A stretch of 64,000 bases of DNA, taken from assembly GCA_965140775.1 (NCBI GenBank), contig OZ223471.1:1922001-1986000 (forward strand), read 5' to 3'. Shown here one piece after another: positions 35,517 to 44,273 of the stretch. Below the pieces are notes generated by a model. That model saw nothing but the letters and a program-made list of their open reading frames with translations. It searched no databases and was not told where the DNA came from. Numbering within the stretch: position 1 is the first letter of the stretch; each line of letters begins with the position of its first letter. The stretch comes from UBA6244 sp965140775 (GTDB taxonomy: Bacteria > Bacteroidota > Bacteroidia > Bacteroidales > F082). A program made the translations under genes and the position numbers.

Positions 35517-36227
35517 ATGAGGAATGTAGGATGGAACTTGGTGCTTATACCGATATTGTTGTTTCTTGTTAATCAGGTAAATGGTCAATATTATACCTAT
35601 ATCAACCGAGGCTATACGGAGGCACATCTGGGGGTAGTGCGCCCCATGTTTGATTTTGGCAAAAAAAAAGGCACCCAACTGGCTCGTCATGCCAATGTGG
35701 GCATCAATATGGGAGGGTCGGCTTCGTACTATTATTCGCGACAAGTGGCCATTGAGTTTAACCTGAACTACAACCGAAATGGCATCAATAAACAAGGGGT
35801 GGCCGATGCATACCTGAATCTCGACACCCTCAATTATCTTTCCGCGAAAGCCGAAACGGGTTCTTTTCAGCATATCATGGGAGCCACGGGGCTCCGGTTC
35901 GATTTGGCTCCCAACGAATATTTTTCTTTCGTATTTAAAATGATGGGCGGTATCGGCATGATTTATAAGCCGGAGGGTACAATCACCCTCACCACCACTT
36001 CAGGAGATCAAAAGTTTACAGAAACATCAAACCTCCAAATGGTTTTTACTTTGTATTCTTCCATGGGAACACGAATCATGATTTCCGAAGATTTGGATGT
36101 GCATTTGGATGTGGCCTATTCGGGTTCAAAAGTTGATTTTGCTTACCGGCGAAACGGAATTGACATCATCGAAAATGAACATATCGGCTATTTAATGATA
36201 CAGGCAGGTGTTGGTTATGCGTTTTAA
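35517..36227 (+). CDS. Outer-membrane beta-barrel protein
   Basis: The protein of about 236 residues begins at M15 of the longer frame (ATG 35517), which gives a compact signal peptide (MRNVGWNLVLIPILLFLVNQ...NG). Strands such as HANVGINMGGSASYYYS and RQVAIEFNLNYNRNG alternate, ending in GVGYAF with a terminal Phe. A small 8-stranded-type barrel is likely. An upstream ATG at 35475 exists but begins just 3 nt after the previous stop. Function unknown. Confidence 0.72.
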   Translation: MRNVGWNLVLIPILLFLVNQVNGQYYTYINRGYTEAHLGVVRPMFDFGKKKGTQLARHANVGINMGGSASYYYSRQVAIEFNLNYNRNGINKQGVADAYLNLDTLNYLSAKAETGSFQHIMGATGLRFDLAPNEYFSFVFKMMGGIGMIYKPEGTITLTTTSGDQKFTETSNLQMVFTLYSSMGTRIMISEDLDVHLDVAYSGSKVDFAYRRNGIDIIENEHIGYLMIQAGVGYAF

Positions 36228-36307
36228 CTTACTGAAAAACAAAAAGGTATTTGTTTGGTGGAATAAAAAATATTTTTACTTTTGACCATTCACCAAAACA
36301 CCACCAT

Positions 36308-37300
36308 ATGAAAGCTTTAAAAATTATTGGAATTATTGTCGGGTTATTGATAGCCATTTTTCTTATCGTGCCCATTTTCCTGGCCAACCAGGTTACCATT
36401 TCTTCTCATACCACCATTCAGGCCAAGCCTGTTACCATTTTCCATGAGGTAAGCACCCTAACCAATTGGAGTCATTGGTCTCCTTTTCACGCAGCCGACA
36501 CAGCCATGGTTTCGGAATTTACCGGACCTGAGCGCGGCGTTGGTGCCACCATGACCTGGTTAAGTAAGACCTTGGGGGATGGCCAATTGGTTATCGCCGA
36601 ATGTAAACCCTATACCTATATTCAAAACAATATTTCATTTCAGCCCGATAATGGTACGGCAAGGGGCGAATGGAATTTTGAAGAAACACCCGATGGGGTA
36701 AGCGTTACCTGGACCACCACCATGCCCGATTTGAAATATCCCATGGGCAGGTACATGGGGTTGTTGTCGGGAATGATGATGGATCCTTTCATGGCCTCAG
36801 GTCTCAGTAAATTGAAATCCTACTGCGAATCGTTGCCCGCACCTCCTGATATTGAGATGGTTGATGTGGAGTCGGTACCATCGCTTTCCATCCTCGATTC
36901 TACCACAGTGGATGGAATTGGAGAGATGCTGGGCCGTAATTACGAACTTATTTCTGCCTACATGACCGCCAAAAAACTTGACATGGCAGGCATTCCATAT
37001 GCAGTGTACTATAACTGGGATCCCAATGGCATCATTCATATCAGGGCTGCCATACCCGTTGCCAAAGCCGATAACGGAAAAGGTCAGATTGAATTCTTTG
37101 AATTGCCGGCTACAAAAGCAGTGATGGCCAAACACATGGGAGGTTACGATACCAGTACTACACACGAAGCCATCATGGAATACATGCAGGATTTCGGCAT
37201 TGAATGTGCCGATTATATTTGGGAAGTTTATGTAACCGATCCCATGACCGAACCCGATGAGTCGAAGTGGGAAACGGATGTTTATTATCCTGTAAAATAG
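36308..37300 (+). CDS. SRPBCC plus GyrI-like effector-binding protein
   Basis: The 330-residue protein has an N-terminal membrane anchor or signal helix (IIGIIVGLLIAIFLIVPIFL), then a polyketide-cyclase/SRPBCC-like domain (ISSHTTIQAKPVTIFHEVST, GATMTWLSK) to about 165, and a GyrI-like (AraC effector-binding) domain to the end (IPYAVYYNWDP, MAKHMGGYDTSTTHEAIMEY, WEVYVTDP). I use the ATG at 36308. Such anchored fusions may bind small hydrophobic ligands; no enzymatic role is evident. A 54-codon gene follows 6 nt later. Confidence 0.78.
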   Translation: MKALKIIGIIVGLLIAIFLIVPIFLANQVTISSHTTIQAKPVTIFHEVSTLTNWSHWSPFHAADTAMVSEFTGPERGVGATMTWLSKTLGDGQLVIAECKPYTYIQNNISFQPDNGTARGEWNFEETPDGVSVTWTTTMPDLKYPMGRYMGLLSGMMMDPFMASGLSKLKSYCESLPAPPDIEMVDVESVPSLSILDSTTVDGIGEMLGRNYELISAYMTAKKLDMAGIPYAVYYNWDPNGIIHIRAAIPVAKADNGKGQIEFFELPATKAVMAKHMGGYDTSTTHEAIMEYMQDFGIECADYIWEVYVTDPMTEPDESKWETDVYYPVK

Positions 37301-37306
37301 GTTTCT

Positions 37307-37471
37307 ATGTTGAAAGACAATTGGCTGGCATATCTGATTATGGGGGTGGTTATGTTACACCTGCTGCTAGGGTTTGTTTGGCTGATTTACAAAATGAATA
37401 AAAAAGAAACCACAAAAGCAAATCCCATCAAAAAGGCCAACGAGGATCAGTTGGACGACAACAAGTCGTAA
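37307..37471 (+). CDS. 54-residue single-pass membrane protein overlapping ligA
   Basis: A complete ATG-to-TAA frame runs from 37307, six nt after the SRPBCC gene stop. It encodes one hydrophobic segment (YLIMGVVMLHLLLGFVWLIY, residues 9-28) flanked by a short N-terminus and a Lys-rich tail (KMNKKETTKANPIKK...). The 3' 25 nt overlap the ligA 3' end in antisense. Topology and position suggest translation with the upstream anchored protein. It is too short for homology to be judged by eye. Confidence 0.6.
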   Translation: MLKDNWLAYLIMGVVMLHLLLGFVWLIYKMNKKETTKANPIKKANEDQLDDNKS

Positions 37472-39495
37472 AACTGGTCTTCGTTGATGATGGGAACACC
37501 CAGCTTCTCAGCTTTTGTTTTTTTTGCGGGTCCCATTTTGTCGCCGGCAATCAGGTAGCTGGTTTTGGCACTGATAGCTCCCAGGTTTTTACCTCCATTG
37601 GCTTCGATGAGAGATTTCATCTCGTCGCGGGAGTATTTTTCGAACACGCCACTTACCACAAATGTCAATCCCGACAAGGGGCCGTCTGCCGTCTGTTCAT
37701 CTGTTGCCGATTTTAGCTGAAGCCCTTTTTCTTCCAGTCGGGTAATCAGCTCATGGTGTTCGGGGCGGGCGAACCAGGTGAGTACTGAGTCGGCAATGCG
37801 TTCGCCAATGTCTTCAATGGCGATGAGTTCGTCAAAAGTGGCTTGTTGCAGGTAATGGATGTCGCCAAAGTGTCGCGCCAGTTTTTTGGCTACGGTTTCG
37901 CCCACAAAACGAATTCCCAGCCCAAATAGCACTTTATGAAATGGTTGTGCCTTGGAAGCTTCAATGCCATTTAAAATATTTTGAACAGTTTTTTCCTTGA
38001 AGGAGAGGGTTTTTTCCGGTTTTCCATCGGTGGTGGCAATGGTTTTTGACAGGCCAAACAACTGCTGATAGGTGAGGTCGTAAAAGTCGGCCACACTGGA
38101 TACCAAGCCCGATTCCCACAATGTTTCCACCTTTCCTTCGCCCAAACTGTCGATGTTCATGGCTTTGCGCGAAATAAAATGTTCAAGCTTGCCTTTTATC
38201 TGTGGTGGGCAATGATCTTCGTTCGGGCAAAAGTGAGCGGCTTCACCGGGGTTCTTTATCAGTTTCGTTCCACATTCCGGACATGAACGAATAAACTCGA
38301 CTGGTTCACTGCCGGGTATGCGTTTTTCCGTATTTACCCCCACAATTTTTGGGATAATTTCACCACCTTTCTCAACATAAACGGTGTCCCCCAGATGGAT
38401 ATCCAGTTGGTGGATGATGTCGGCATTGTGTAGGCTGGCTCTTTTAACGATGGTTCCTGCCAGTTGCACAGGTTGGAGGTTGGCCACCGGAGTAATGGCA
38501 CCCGTTCTTCCTACCTGATAATCAATGGATAGGAGTGGGGTTTCCACTTGTTCGGCTTTAAACTTATAAGCAATGGCCCATCGGGGACTTTTGGCTGTGT
38601 ATCCCAGCAGGTTTTGCTGTGCGATGCTGTTGACTTTTATTACAATGCCATCAATTTCATAATCAAGTTCGTGTCGGTGTTTGTCCCAATGGTTGATATA
38701 GGCAAAAACCTGGTCGAGAGAGGTGCAAATTTTGGCATGTGCCGAAACTTTCAATCCCAGTTTTTTGGCCAGTTGCAGCCCTTCGAAGTGGGTATCGGCG
38801 TGTAGAATATTTCCGGGAATTTGGTAGAGGAAACAATCCAGAGGACGCTGGGCCACCAAGGCAGGATCCTGGGTTTTCATGGAACCCGAGGCGGCATTGC
38901 GGGGATTGGCAAAAGGAGCTTCTCCCAGTGCTTCGCGTTCTTCGTTCATCAGGTTAAATCCCGATTTGGTCATGAATATCTCACCTCTAATCTCAAAATC
39001 TTCAGGGGCTCCAGCTCGAAGTTTCAGCGGAATCGATTTGATGGTGCGTGCATTGTTGGTAACGTCATCGCCTTGAACGCCATCGCCTCTGGTTACTGCC
39101 TGAGTGAGGATTCCTTGTTGATAGATTAATCCGATGGAAAGCCCGTCAAACTTAAGTTCACACACGTATTCCACAGGTTCGTCAATGGTTTTGCGCACAC
39201 GGTTGTCGAAGTCGGCAATTTCGCCTTCCGAATAGGTGTTTGAGAGAGAGAGCATGGGATAACGATGAACCACCGTGGCAAATTCTTTGGTAGGAGTGCC
39301 CCCAACGCGCAAACTGGGTGAGTCGGAGCGGATGAGGTCGGGAAACTGTTGTTCCAGCGATTCAAGTTGTTTGAGCAATTGGTCGAACTCAAAGTCGCTA
39401 ACGGTAGGCATATCCAGTGTATAATACTCGTAGTTGTATTGATTGATTTTTTCAACCAATTGATCGATAAGTATTTGAGCTTCCTGAGGGTTCAT
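37447..39495 (-). CDS. ligA: NAD-dependent DNA ligase LigA
   Basis: LigA seals nicks using NAD+. The 682 residues contain the adenylation motif CELKFDG (K115), an OB-fold region, a zinc finger (CPECGTKL...CPNEDHC), helix-hairpin-helix repeats (FGLGIRFVGETVAKKLA, IEDIGERIADSV) and a C-terminal BRCT domain (GLTFVVSGVFEKYSRDEMKS). Length and domains are standard. It starts 1 nt after the glycosyltransferase gene end, so it is the last gene of a four-gene operon, and its 3' end overlaps a small plus-strand gene. Confidence 0.97.
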   Translation of the reverse strand: MNPQEAQILIDQLVEKINQYNYEYYTLDMPTVSDFEFDQLLKQLESLEQQFPDLIRSDSPSLRVGGTPTKEFATVVHRYPMLSLSNTYSEGEIADFDNRVRKTIDEPVEYVCELKFDGLSIGLIYQQGILTQAVTRGDGVQGDDVTNNARTIKSIPLKLRAGAPEDFEIRGEIFMTKSGFNLMNEEREALGEAPFANPRNAASGSMKTQDPALVAQRPLDCFLYQIPGNILHADTHFEGLQLAKKLGLKVSAHAKICTSLDQVFAYINHWDKHRHELDYEIDGIVIKVNSIAQQNLLGYTAKSPRWAIAYKFKAEQVETPLLSIDYQVGRTGAITPVANLQPVQLAGTIVKRASLHNADIIHQLDIHLGDTVYVEKGGEIIPKIVGVNTEKRIPGSEPVEFIRSCPECGTKLIKNPGEAAHFCPNEDHCPPQIKGKLEHFISRKAMNIDSLGEGKVETLWESGLVSSVADFYDLTYQQLFGLSKTIATTDGKPEKTLSFKEKTVQNILNGIEASKAQPFHKVLFGLGIRFVGETVAKKLARHFGDIHYLQQATFDELIAIEDIGERIADSVLTWFARPEHHELITRLEEKGLQLKSATDEQTADGPLSGLTFVVSGVFEKYSRDEMKSLIEANGGKNLGAISAKTSYLIAGDKMGPAKKTKAEKLGVPIINEDQFYDLLSSN

Positions 39496-39496
39496 G

Positions 39497-41032
39497 TTAG
39501 TGGTAGATGGCGTTTGGAATGGTAGCTTTATTGCGGTAAATGGTGATAACCTGGTTGTCGTTGATGGGATTTAACCAAAATAGTACCTTGTCCATAAAGC
39601 CGGGTTCGATGGTAGTTTCGTACTCCAATTCGGGGAATATTGTTTTCATGCTATCCACCCTCGCCTGAAGTTTATCCTGTTGGTAGAAAAGGATAAAATC
39701 GGGAGCCGGCGCGCCTTGCTGCAATTTGGTCCGATAGTCGGAAAGACTATCTTTTCCCATGTGTTTGTCGTAGTGGATCCAATGTTTGAGATAATATTGC
39801 GGAGGAAATTGGCCGCCACTATGCTTAATGTCTTCGATTAGAAAGTGTTGTATATTGTCGTATCGCGACAGATAAACCATGCTTTCCACCCGGGCTTTCT
39901 TGGAGTACATCACCGTAACGGGAATCAACAAAATGATGTTCAATACCCAGAAAAATACCCAGGAGCCGCGTATCCATTTGGTTATGGATGTTTTTTGTTT
40001 CCATTTTTCTTCCCATTGCATCCAGCCGATAACGCCGGCCATCATCAGAAAGGGCATGATGGTCACCACAAAACGTTCTTGTTTGTTGGGGTAATAGCTG
40101 TGAAAAACCAGGAAGATGGTGATGGGGATAAATAAAATTAACAGATGCTTCCAGGTTTTCAGGTATCCGGCAAGTATGAATAGGCTAACAGGAGGGATAA
40201 GTATTCCGGCCAGAAACAACAGATAGGTGTACCATGGACTCACCACATAATCGGCAGCATGGTGCATGTTATAATCCACATATCCAATAAATTGCACCAT
40301 AGGTTTTCCCCATACCAGATAATCAATGCTCCCCTGAACCAGCACCATGGAAAATAGTGTTCCCATGGCCAACCACCAGGTGGCTCTCCATTCTTTCCTG
40401 AAAAGTAAAGCCAAGCCAATACCTCCCGGTATCATCAGCGTTTGGAATCGGACATTAAAGGCCATGCCCATCAGTATGCCGGCCAGTATCCACCACAGGT
40501 TTGGTTTTTTATTCTTCAGGGCAACTACCACTATCCAAAAACCGGCCATTAGAAAAGGTATGCTCGTATATTCTACCAGGTTGCGTACGCTGATGAAAGG
40601 AAAAATCCAAAAAATGGACAGCAACCATCCCACTCGGTTGGCCGTGTGTTTGTTGCTCAGTATGAGCGTAGCCTTATATCCGAAATAGATAATCAACATG
40701 GACCATAGTGCATGTAAAAATCTTACAATCAGCATTTTGAATTGAGGGTCAGTCATGCCCAAATGATCCATAGTCCACAAAAGAACATAATGAATACCCA
40801 CATAAAAAAAGCTGAACCCTTCGGGTACATTGGTGCCATCGGCGCTGGGGAGCCATCCGTAAAAATCAATGCCATCCACCCACGATTGAGCTATTTCGAT
40901 AATCAGAAACTGGTCGTCGTGCCATCCGTAACCTTTGGCAAAAACAACGGCCAGCATTCTGAAAAACAACCCTGTTAACAGTATCAGGGACAGTGGTTTG
41001 TTTTGATAGATGGTAGTTATTTTTTCTTTCAC
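39497..41032 (-). CDS. GT-C family membrane glycosyltransferase (mannosyltransferase-like)
   Basis: The 511-residue protein has about ten to twelve transmembrane segments. A first-loop acidic pair (GYGWHDDQFLII, about residues 34-45) is typical of GT-C enzymes that use polyprenyl-phosphate sugars (PMT/GPI-mannosyltransferase superfamily). The C-terminal about 110 residues are soluble. Acceptor and donor are unknown; a lipid-linked sugar for the envelope or for protein glycosylation is likely. It lies 19 nt after arcA and 1 nt before ligA. Confidence 0.75.
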   Translation of the reverse strand: MKEKITTIYQNKPLSLILLTGLFFRMLAVVFAKGYGWHDDQFLIIEIAQSWVDGIDFYGWLPSADGTNVPEGFSFFYVGIHYVLLWTMDHLGMTDPQFKMLIVRFLHALWSMLIIYFGYKATLILSNKHTANRVGWLLSIFWIFPFISVRNLVEYTSIPFLMAGFWIVVVALKNKKPNLWWILAGILMGMAFNVRFQTLMIPGGIGLALLFRKEWRATWWLAMGTLFSMVLVQGSIDYLVWGKPMVQFIGYVDYNMHHAADYVVSPWYTYLLFLAGILIPPVSLFILAGYLKTWKHLLILFIPITIFLVFHSYYPNKQERFVVTIMPFLMMAGVIGWMQWEEKWKQKTSITKWIRGSWVFFWVLNIILLIPVTVMYSKKARVESMVYLSRYDNIQHFLIEDIKHSGGQFPPQYYLKHWIHYDKHMGKDSLSDYRTKLQQGAPAPDFILFYQQDKLQARVDSMKTIFPELEYETTIEPGFMDKVLFWLNPINDNQVITIYRNKATIPNAIYH

Positions 41033-41051
41033 GGGCTATTGATTGATTAGA

Positions 41052-42317
41052 TTACCAGTCCACTTGCTGTCTGGATACGGGCATGGTCATACAACGGGCT
41101 CCTCCACCTCCGCGCGACAACTCATTTCCTTCGATGGTAATCACCACTTTGTTGTAATCTTCAATTTTAACTTTGTTGTTAACAATGTCGCGGGCTCTCA
41201 CCACGTCAAAGCCATGATTGTTCAGGTTTTGAATGGTGTGGGTGTTGCGTGCATAGCCAATAAACTTTCCGGGTTCCAGAGTAAAAAAGTTGGCGCCGCT
41301 TTGCCACTGTTCGCGTTCCATGATAAATTGGTCGGTGCTGCCTCCGCACAAAATGGGCTCGAGTTCCATGCCCAATGAATGAAGGGCTTCGAGTATGTTT
41401 TTTTCTTCGCGGATGCTCACTACCTTATTTCCATCGATGGTGATGTGAATGGTAAGGTACCTGGAAGCATTGATGATGAGCGGCTCAAATATCATGCACT
41501 TATCGCGATCGAGCAGGGTAAACACCATGTCGAGGTGAATAAACGATTCGGGTTTGTAAGGCAATTCCTGAACGATGATATGTTGAACACCGGATTTGGT
41601 TTTGAGGTGTTCAATCATCGCATCTACCCCTTGTGTACTGGTACGGTCGCCTGAACCTATGAGGAAAATATCGTCGCGCGCAACCAATACATCGCCGCCC
41701 TCAATGGTGCCTTTGCCTGTGCGGTCGTAACGGTTGACAGGATTGACGGTTGTGGCCTGAAAAACGGGATGGTAATTGAAAATGGCTTCCATAATCATGG
41801 TTTCTCTTTCGCGGACGTTGTTGGCCATTTTGCTGATCATCACTTCGTTACCTAAGGAGAAGCTGGCGTCGCGTGTAAAGAAAAAGTTAGGTAAGGGATG
41901 CATGCAAAAACGTTCGTTGTCGAGGTATCTGGTTAGGTTGTCCTTGCGCATTTCCACTCCTTCAATCAATTGCTTAGCCAAAATAGCCGAATCCAGATCG
42001 TTGATCATGGTGCAAACCTCTTCGTGTTCATGTTTTTCGTGGCGACAAATTTTTTGAATTATCTCGTTGCGCACGTGGTTGTTCTGGAGGATATCTTTTA
42101 GTAAGTCGCTTACCTCAAACACCTGGGTATATTTTTTTAGCACGCCCATGAAGTTGTTGTATTCGGGCAGGGCAATGGCCAGGTTCAGAATATCACTGTA
42201 GAGTGCACGGGCGGCATTCTCGGGAGTCATGTTTTCTACTTCGGGGCCGGGTACATGAATTATTACTCCGTTGAGCTTGCCAATTTCCGATTGGATGTTG
42301 ATTGATAGTGGTTCCAT
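41052..42317 (-). CDS. arcA: Arginine deiminase
   Basis: ArcA hydrolyses arginine to citrulline and ammonia. The 421 residues show FFFTRDASFSLGNEVMISKM, the substrate motif EGGDV, FIHLDMVFTLLD with the catalytic His, and the nucleophile C409 in GGGGARCMTMPVSR. Length and motifs match bacterial arginine deiminases. arcB, arcC and an arginine/ornithine antiporter are not adjacent. The gene is 9 nt after the ProX/YbaK-like deacylase gene and 19 nt before a glycosyltransferase gene. Confidence 0.95.
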   Translation of the reverse strand: MEPLSINIQSEIGKLNGVIIHVPGPEVENMTPENAARALYSDILNLAIALPEYNNFMGVLKKYTQVFEVSDLLKDILQNNHVRNEIIQKICRHEKHEHEEVCTMINDLDSAILAKQLIEGVEMRKDNLTRYLDNERFCMHPLPNFFFTRDASFSLGNEVMISKMANNVRERETMIMEAIFNYHPVFQATTVNPVNRYDRTGKGTIEGGDVLVARDDIFLIGSGDRTSTQGVDAMIEHLKTKSGVQHIIVQELPYKPESFIHLDMVFTLLDRDKCMIFEPLIINASRYLTIHITIDGNKVVSIREEKNILEALHSLGMELEPILCGGSTDQFIMEREQWQSGANFFTLEPGKFIGYARNTHTIQNLNNHGFDVVRARDIVNNKVKIEDYNKVVITIEGNELSRGGGGARCMTMPVSRQQVDW

Positions 42318-42326
42318 GGGGCAAAA

Positions 42327-42842
42327 TTACTCGTTTTTTGGCGTTGGATCAATATAACTGAAAATATTTCCCCGATCTGTCAGGTACCTGATAAAATCGG
42401 TGTAGGTCAATACCAGACTGGCGGTGTTGTCGTTGGGATGAAAACTGATTTTGTGGCTTGATTTCAGTTGTTTGTCCAAGAATACAATCACATGGTGTGC
42501 TGTGTCATTGATCAATCCAAAGGGAGATACCGATCCGGGACGTACCCCCAGGTATTTTTCCAGTCGTTTTTCTGAACCAAACGTCAGTTTGCCCTGTTTC
42601 AGTTTTTGCTCCAGCGAACGGAGATGAAAGGGTGTGGTATCGCGAATAATCACAAGGTAATGTTGGTTTCCTTTGTGGTTTCTGAAAAACAGGTTCTTGC
42701 AATGTGTGGCGTCGATGTCTTTCCAATATTCCTGTGCTATTTCGATGGTATCCAAAGGCGGGTGTTCGTACAATTCAAAACTGATGTTGAGTTGCCGAAG
42801 CAATTCAAATACGGGAGTTCGCTTATTTATGGAATTATTCAT
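42327..42842 (-). CDS. YbaK/ProX-type aminoacyl-tRNA deacylase
   Basis: The 171-residue protein of the YbaK/INS family is expected to hydrolyse mischarged tRNA (Ala-tRNAPro or Cys-tRNAPro). It has CKNLFFRNHKGNQHYLVII (strand with conserved Lys), RPGSVSPFGLIND and VIVFLDKQL, matching the ProX subgroup more than YbaK itself. It is the first gene of the operon with arcA, the glycosyltransferase and ligA. A TATTTTTG -7 match lies upstream (CAAAAATA on the plus strand, 42866-42873). Confidence 0.85.
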   Translation of the reverse strand: MNNSINKRTPVFELLRQLNISFELYEHPPLDTIEIAQEYWKDIDATHCKNLFFRNHKGNQHYLVIIRDTTPFHLRSLEQKLKQGKLTFGSEKRLEKYLGVRPGSVSPFGLINDTAHHVIVFLDKQLKSSHKISFHPNDNTASLVLTYTDFIRYLTDRGNIFSYIDPTPKNE

Positions 42843-42911
42843 GTGTCAATCATTTCGGGGTAGGGCAAAAATAGGTAAAATCGTTGGGTGGGCATGGAAA
42901 AACGACAGGTG

Positions 42912-42950
42912 AAAAAAAACATGGCATCTGCTCATTGCAAATGCCATGTT
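42912..42950 (-). terminator. Intrinsic terminator of the beta-propeller lipoprotein gene
   Basis: Perfect 10-bp stem AACATGGCAT / ATGCCATGTT (42918-42927 and 42941-42950), followed on the minus strand by a run of eight T residues whose last two overlap the stem. Confidence 0.9.
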
Positions 42951-42978
42951 GGTAGTGTTTTGCACGAATGTGTTGAGC

Positions 42979-44127
42979 TTAATCTACCCAATCGGCAATA
43001 AACAAATTGGTGTTGTGCGTGCCGCCGTTGTTTCTGTTGGAGGCAAAAATCAGCTTCTTACCATCATACGAAAACATGGGAAAAGCATCAAATATTCCAT
43101 CGTAAGTGATGCGTTCCAGTCCCGTACCATCGGTGTTGATCATGTACAGGTTGAATTCATAACCTCTTGTTCCGGCATGGTTGGAGCTAAAAATAATTTT
43201 TTTGCCCGAAGGGTGGAAAAACGGTGCCCAGTTGGCCTTTCCCAAACGGGTAACTTGTTGTAGGTTGCTTCCATCCACATTGCAGGTGTAAATCTCCATG
43301 TTGGTGGGCATCACCAACCCCTGCTTGAGTAAATCCTTATATTCCTTGATGTCTTCTTCCGATTTGGGACGCGATGAACGGAATACCAACTTCTTGCCGT
43401 CGGGTGAGAAAAAAGCACCACCATCATACCCCAATCCAAAGGTAATTTGCTTGATGTTGGAACCATCGATATCGCAAGTGTATAATTCCAGATCGCCACT
43501 GCGGTCGGAGGTAAACACAATTTTGTCGCCCTGAGCCGAAACGGTTGCCTCCGCATCGTAGCCCGGGCCACTTATCAGGGTGTCGATTACTTCACCTTTT
43601 AAATTGGCCACGTAAATGTCGAAGTCGGAGTATATGGGCCACACATATTTTCCATCCGCACGTTTTTCGGGTTCGGGAGGGCAGGCACTGCTTCCACTGC
43701 GGGTTGAAGCATACAATACGCTGGTGTCGCCGGGCATAAAATAAGAACAGGTGGTCCGTCCCAATCCTTCGCTCAACAGTTTGGGCATTTGGGTTTTCAT
43801 GTCGCCATCCGCAAAAGGGAAATAGTAAATCTGATCGCAGGTGCTTCCCCACGCCGGAACTTTAGCTTGAAAAACAATCATCGAATTGTCAAAACTAAAA
43901 TAGGCCTCGGCATTGTCGCCACCATCGGTGAGTTGTTTCACGTTGGCCAGGTGTTTTTCCTGAGCATAATGAACAGTGGTGTCGGCATTGGTAGGATAAC
44001 CCCCAGAGCCTTGATGCGCTCCATGTTCGTCATGTGATTGCTGTGTATGTTGAGTTGCTGAATTCTCGCACGAACCCAGAAAAAGGGCAATTGATATCAC
44101 CCCGAAAAGAAGCATTACATTTTTCAT
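42979..44127 (-). CDS. TolB-like beta-propeller lipoprotein
   Basis: The 382-residue protein has lipobox LGSC (about residue 20). A His-rich short linker follows, then WD40-like PD40 repeats (FFSPDGKKLVFRSSRP, SAQGDKIVFTSDRSG, FHPSGKKIIFSSNH, FSYDGKKLIFASNR), each with the TolB-type core. It resembles the propeller of TolB but lacks its N-terminal domain and is lipid-anchored instead of soluble. Function is unknown; a cell-envelope scaffold or ligand sensor is plausible. It is a single-gene unit with its own terminator. Confidence 0.82.
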   Translation of the reverse strand: MKNVMLLFGVISIALFLGSCENSATQHTQQSHDEHGAHQGSGGYPTNADTTVHYAQEKHLANVKQLTDGGDNAEAYFSFDNSMIVFQAKVPAWGSTCDQIYYFPFADGDMKTQMPKLLSEGLGRTTCSYFMPGDTSVLYASTRSGSSACPPEPEKRADGKYVWPIYSDFDIYVANLKGEVIDTLISGPGYDAEATVSAQGDKIVFTSDRSGDLELYTCDIDGSNIKQITFGLGYDGGAFFSPDGKKLVFRSSRPKSEEDIKEYKDLLKQGLVMPTNMEIYTCNVDGSNLQQVTRLGKANWAPFFHPSGKKIIFSSNHAGTRGYEFNLYMINTDGTGLERITYDGIFDAFPMFSYDGKKLIFASNRNNGGTHNTNLFIADWVD

Positions 44128-44273
44128 AAATATGATTTCTGTTTAAAAATGCAAAAGTAATATTTATTTAAACTCATTCCAGATAGATTGTTTCTTAATC
44201 GTTAGTAATTGAATTTTAAAGGGTGTTTAGTGGGATTTTTATACTTTTATGGGTCGTTTAAAAATAAAATTCC

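Noticed and set aside
36251..36307. Upstream start for the SRPBCC/GyrI protein
   Set aside because: The added residues (including HHH) precede the membrane anchor without family support; the ATG at 36308 is better placed.
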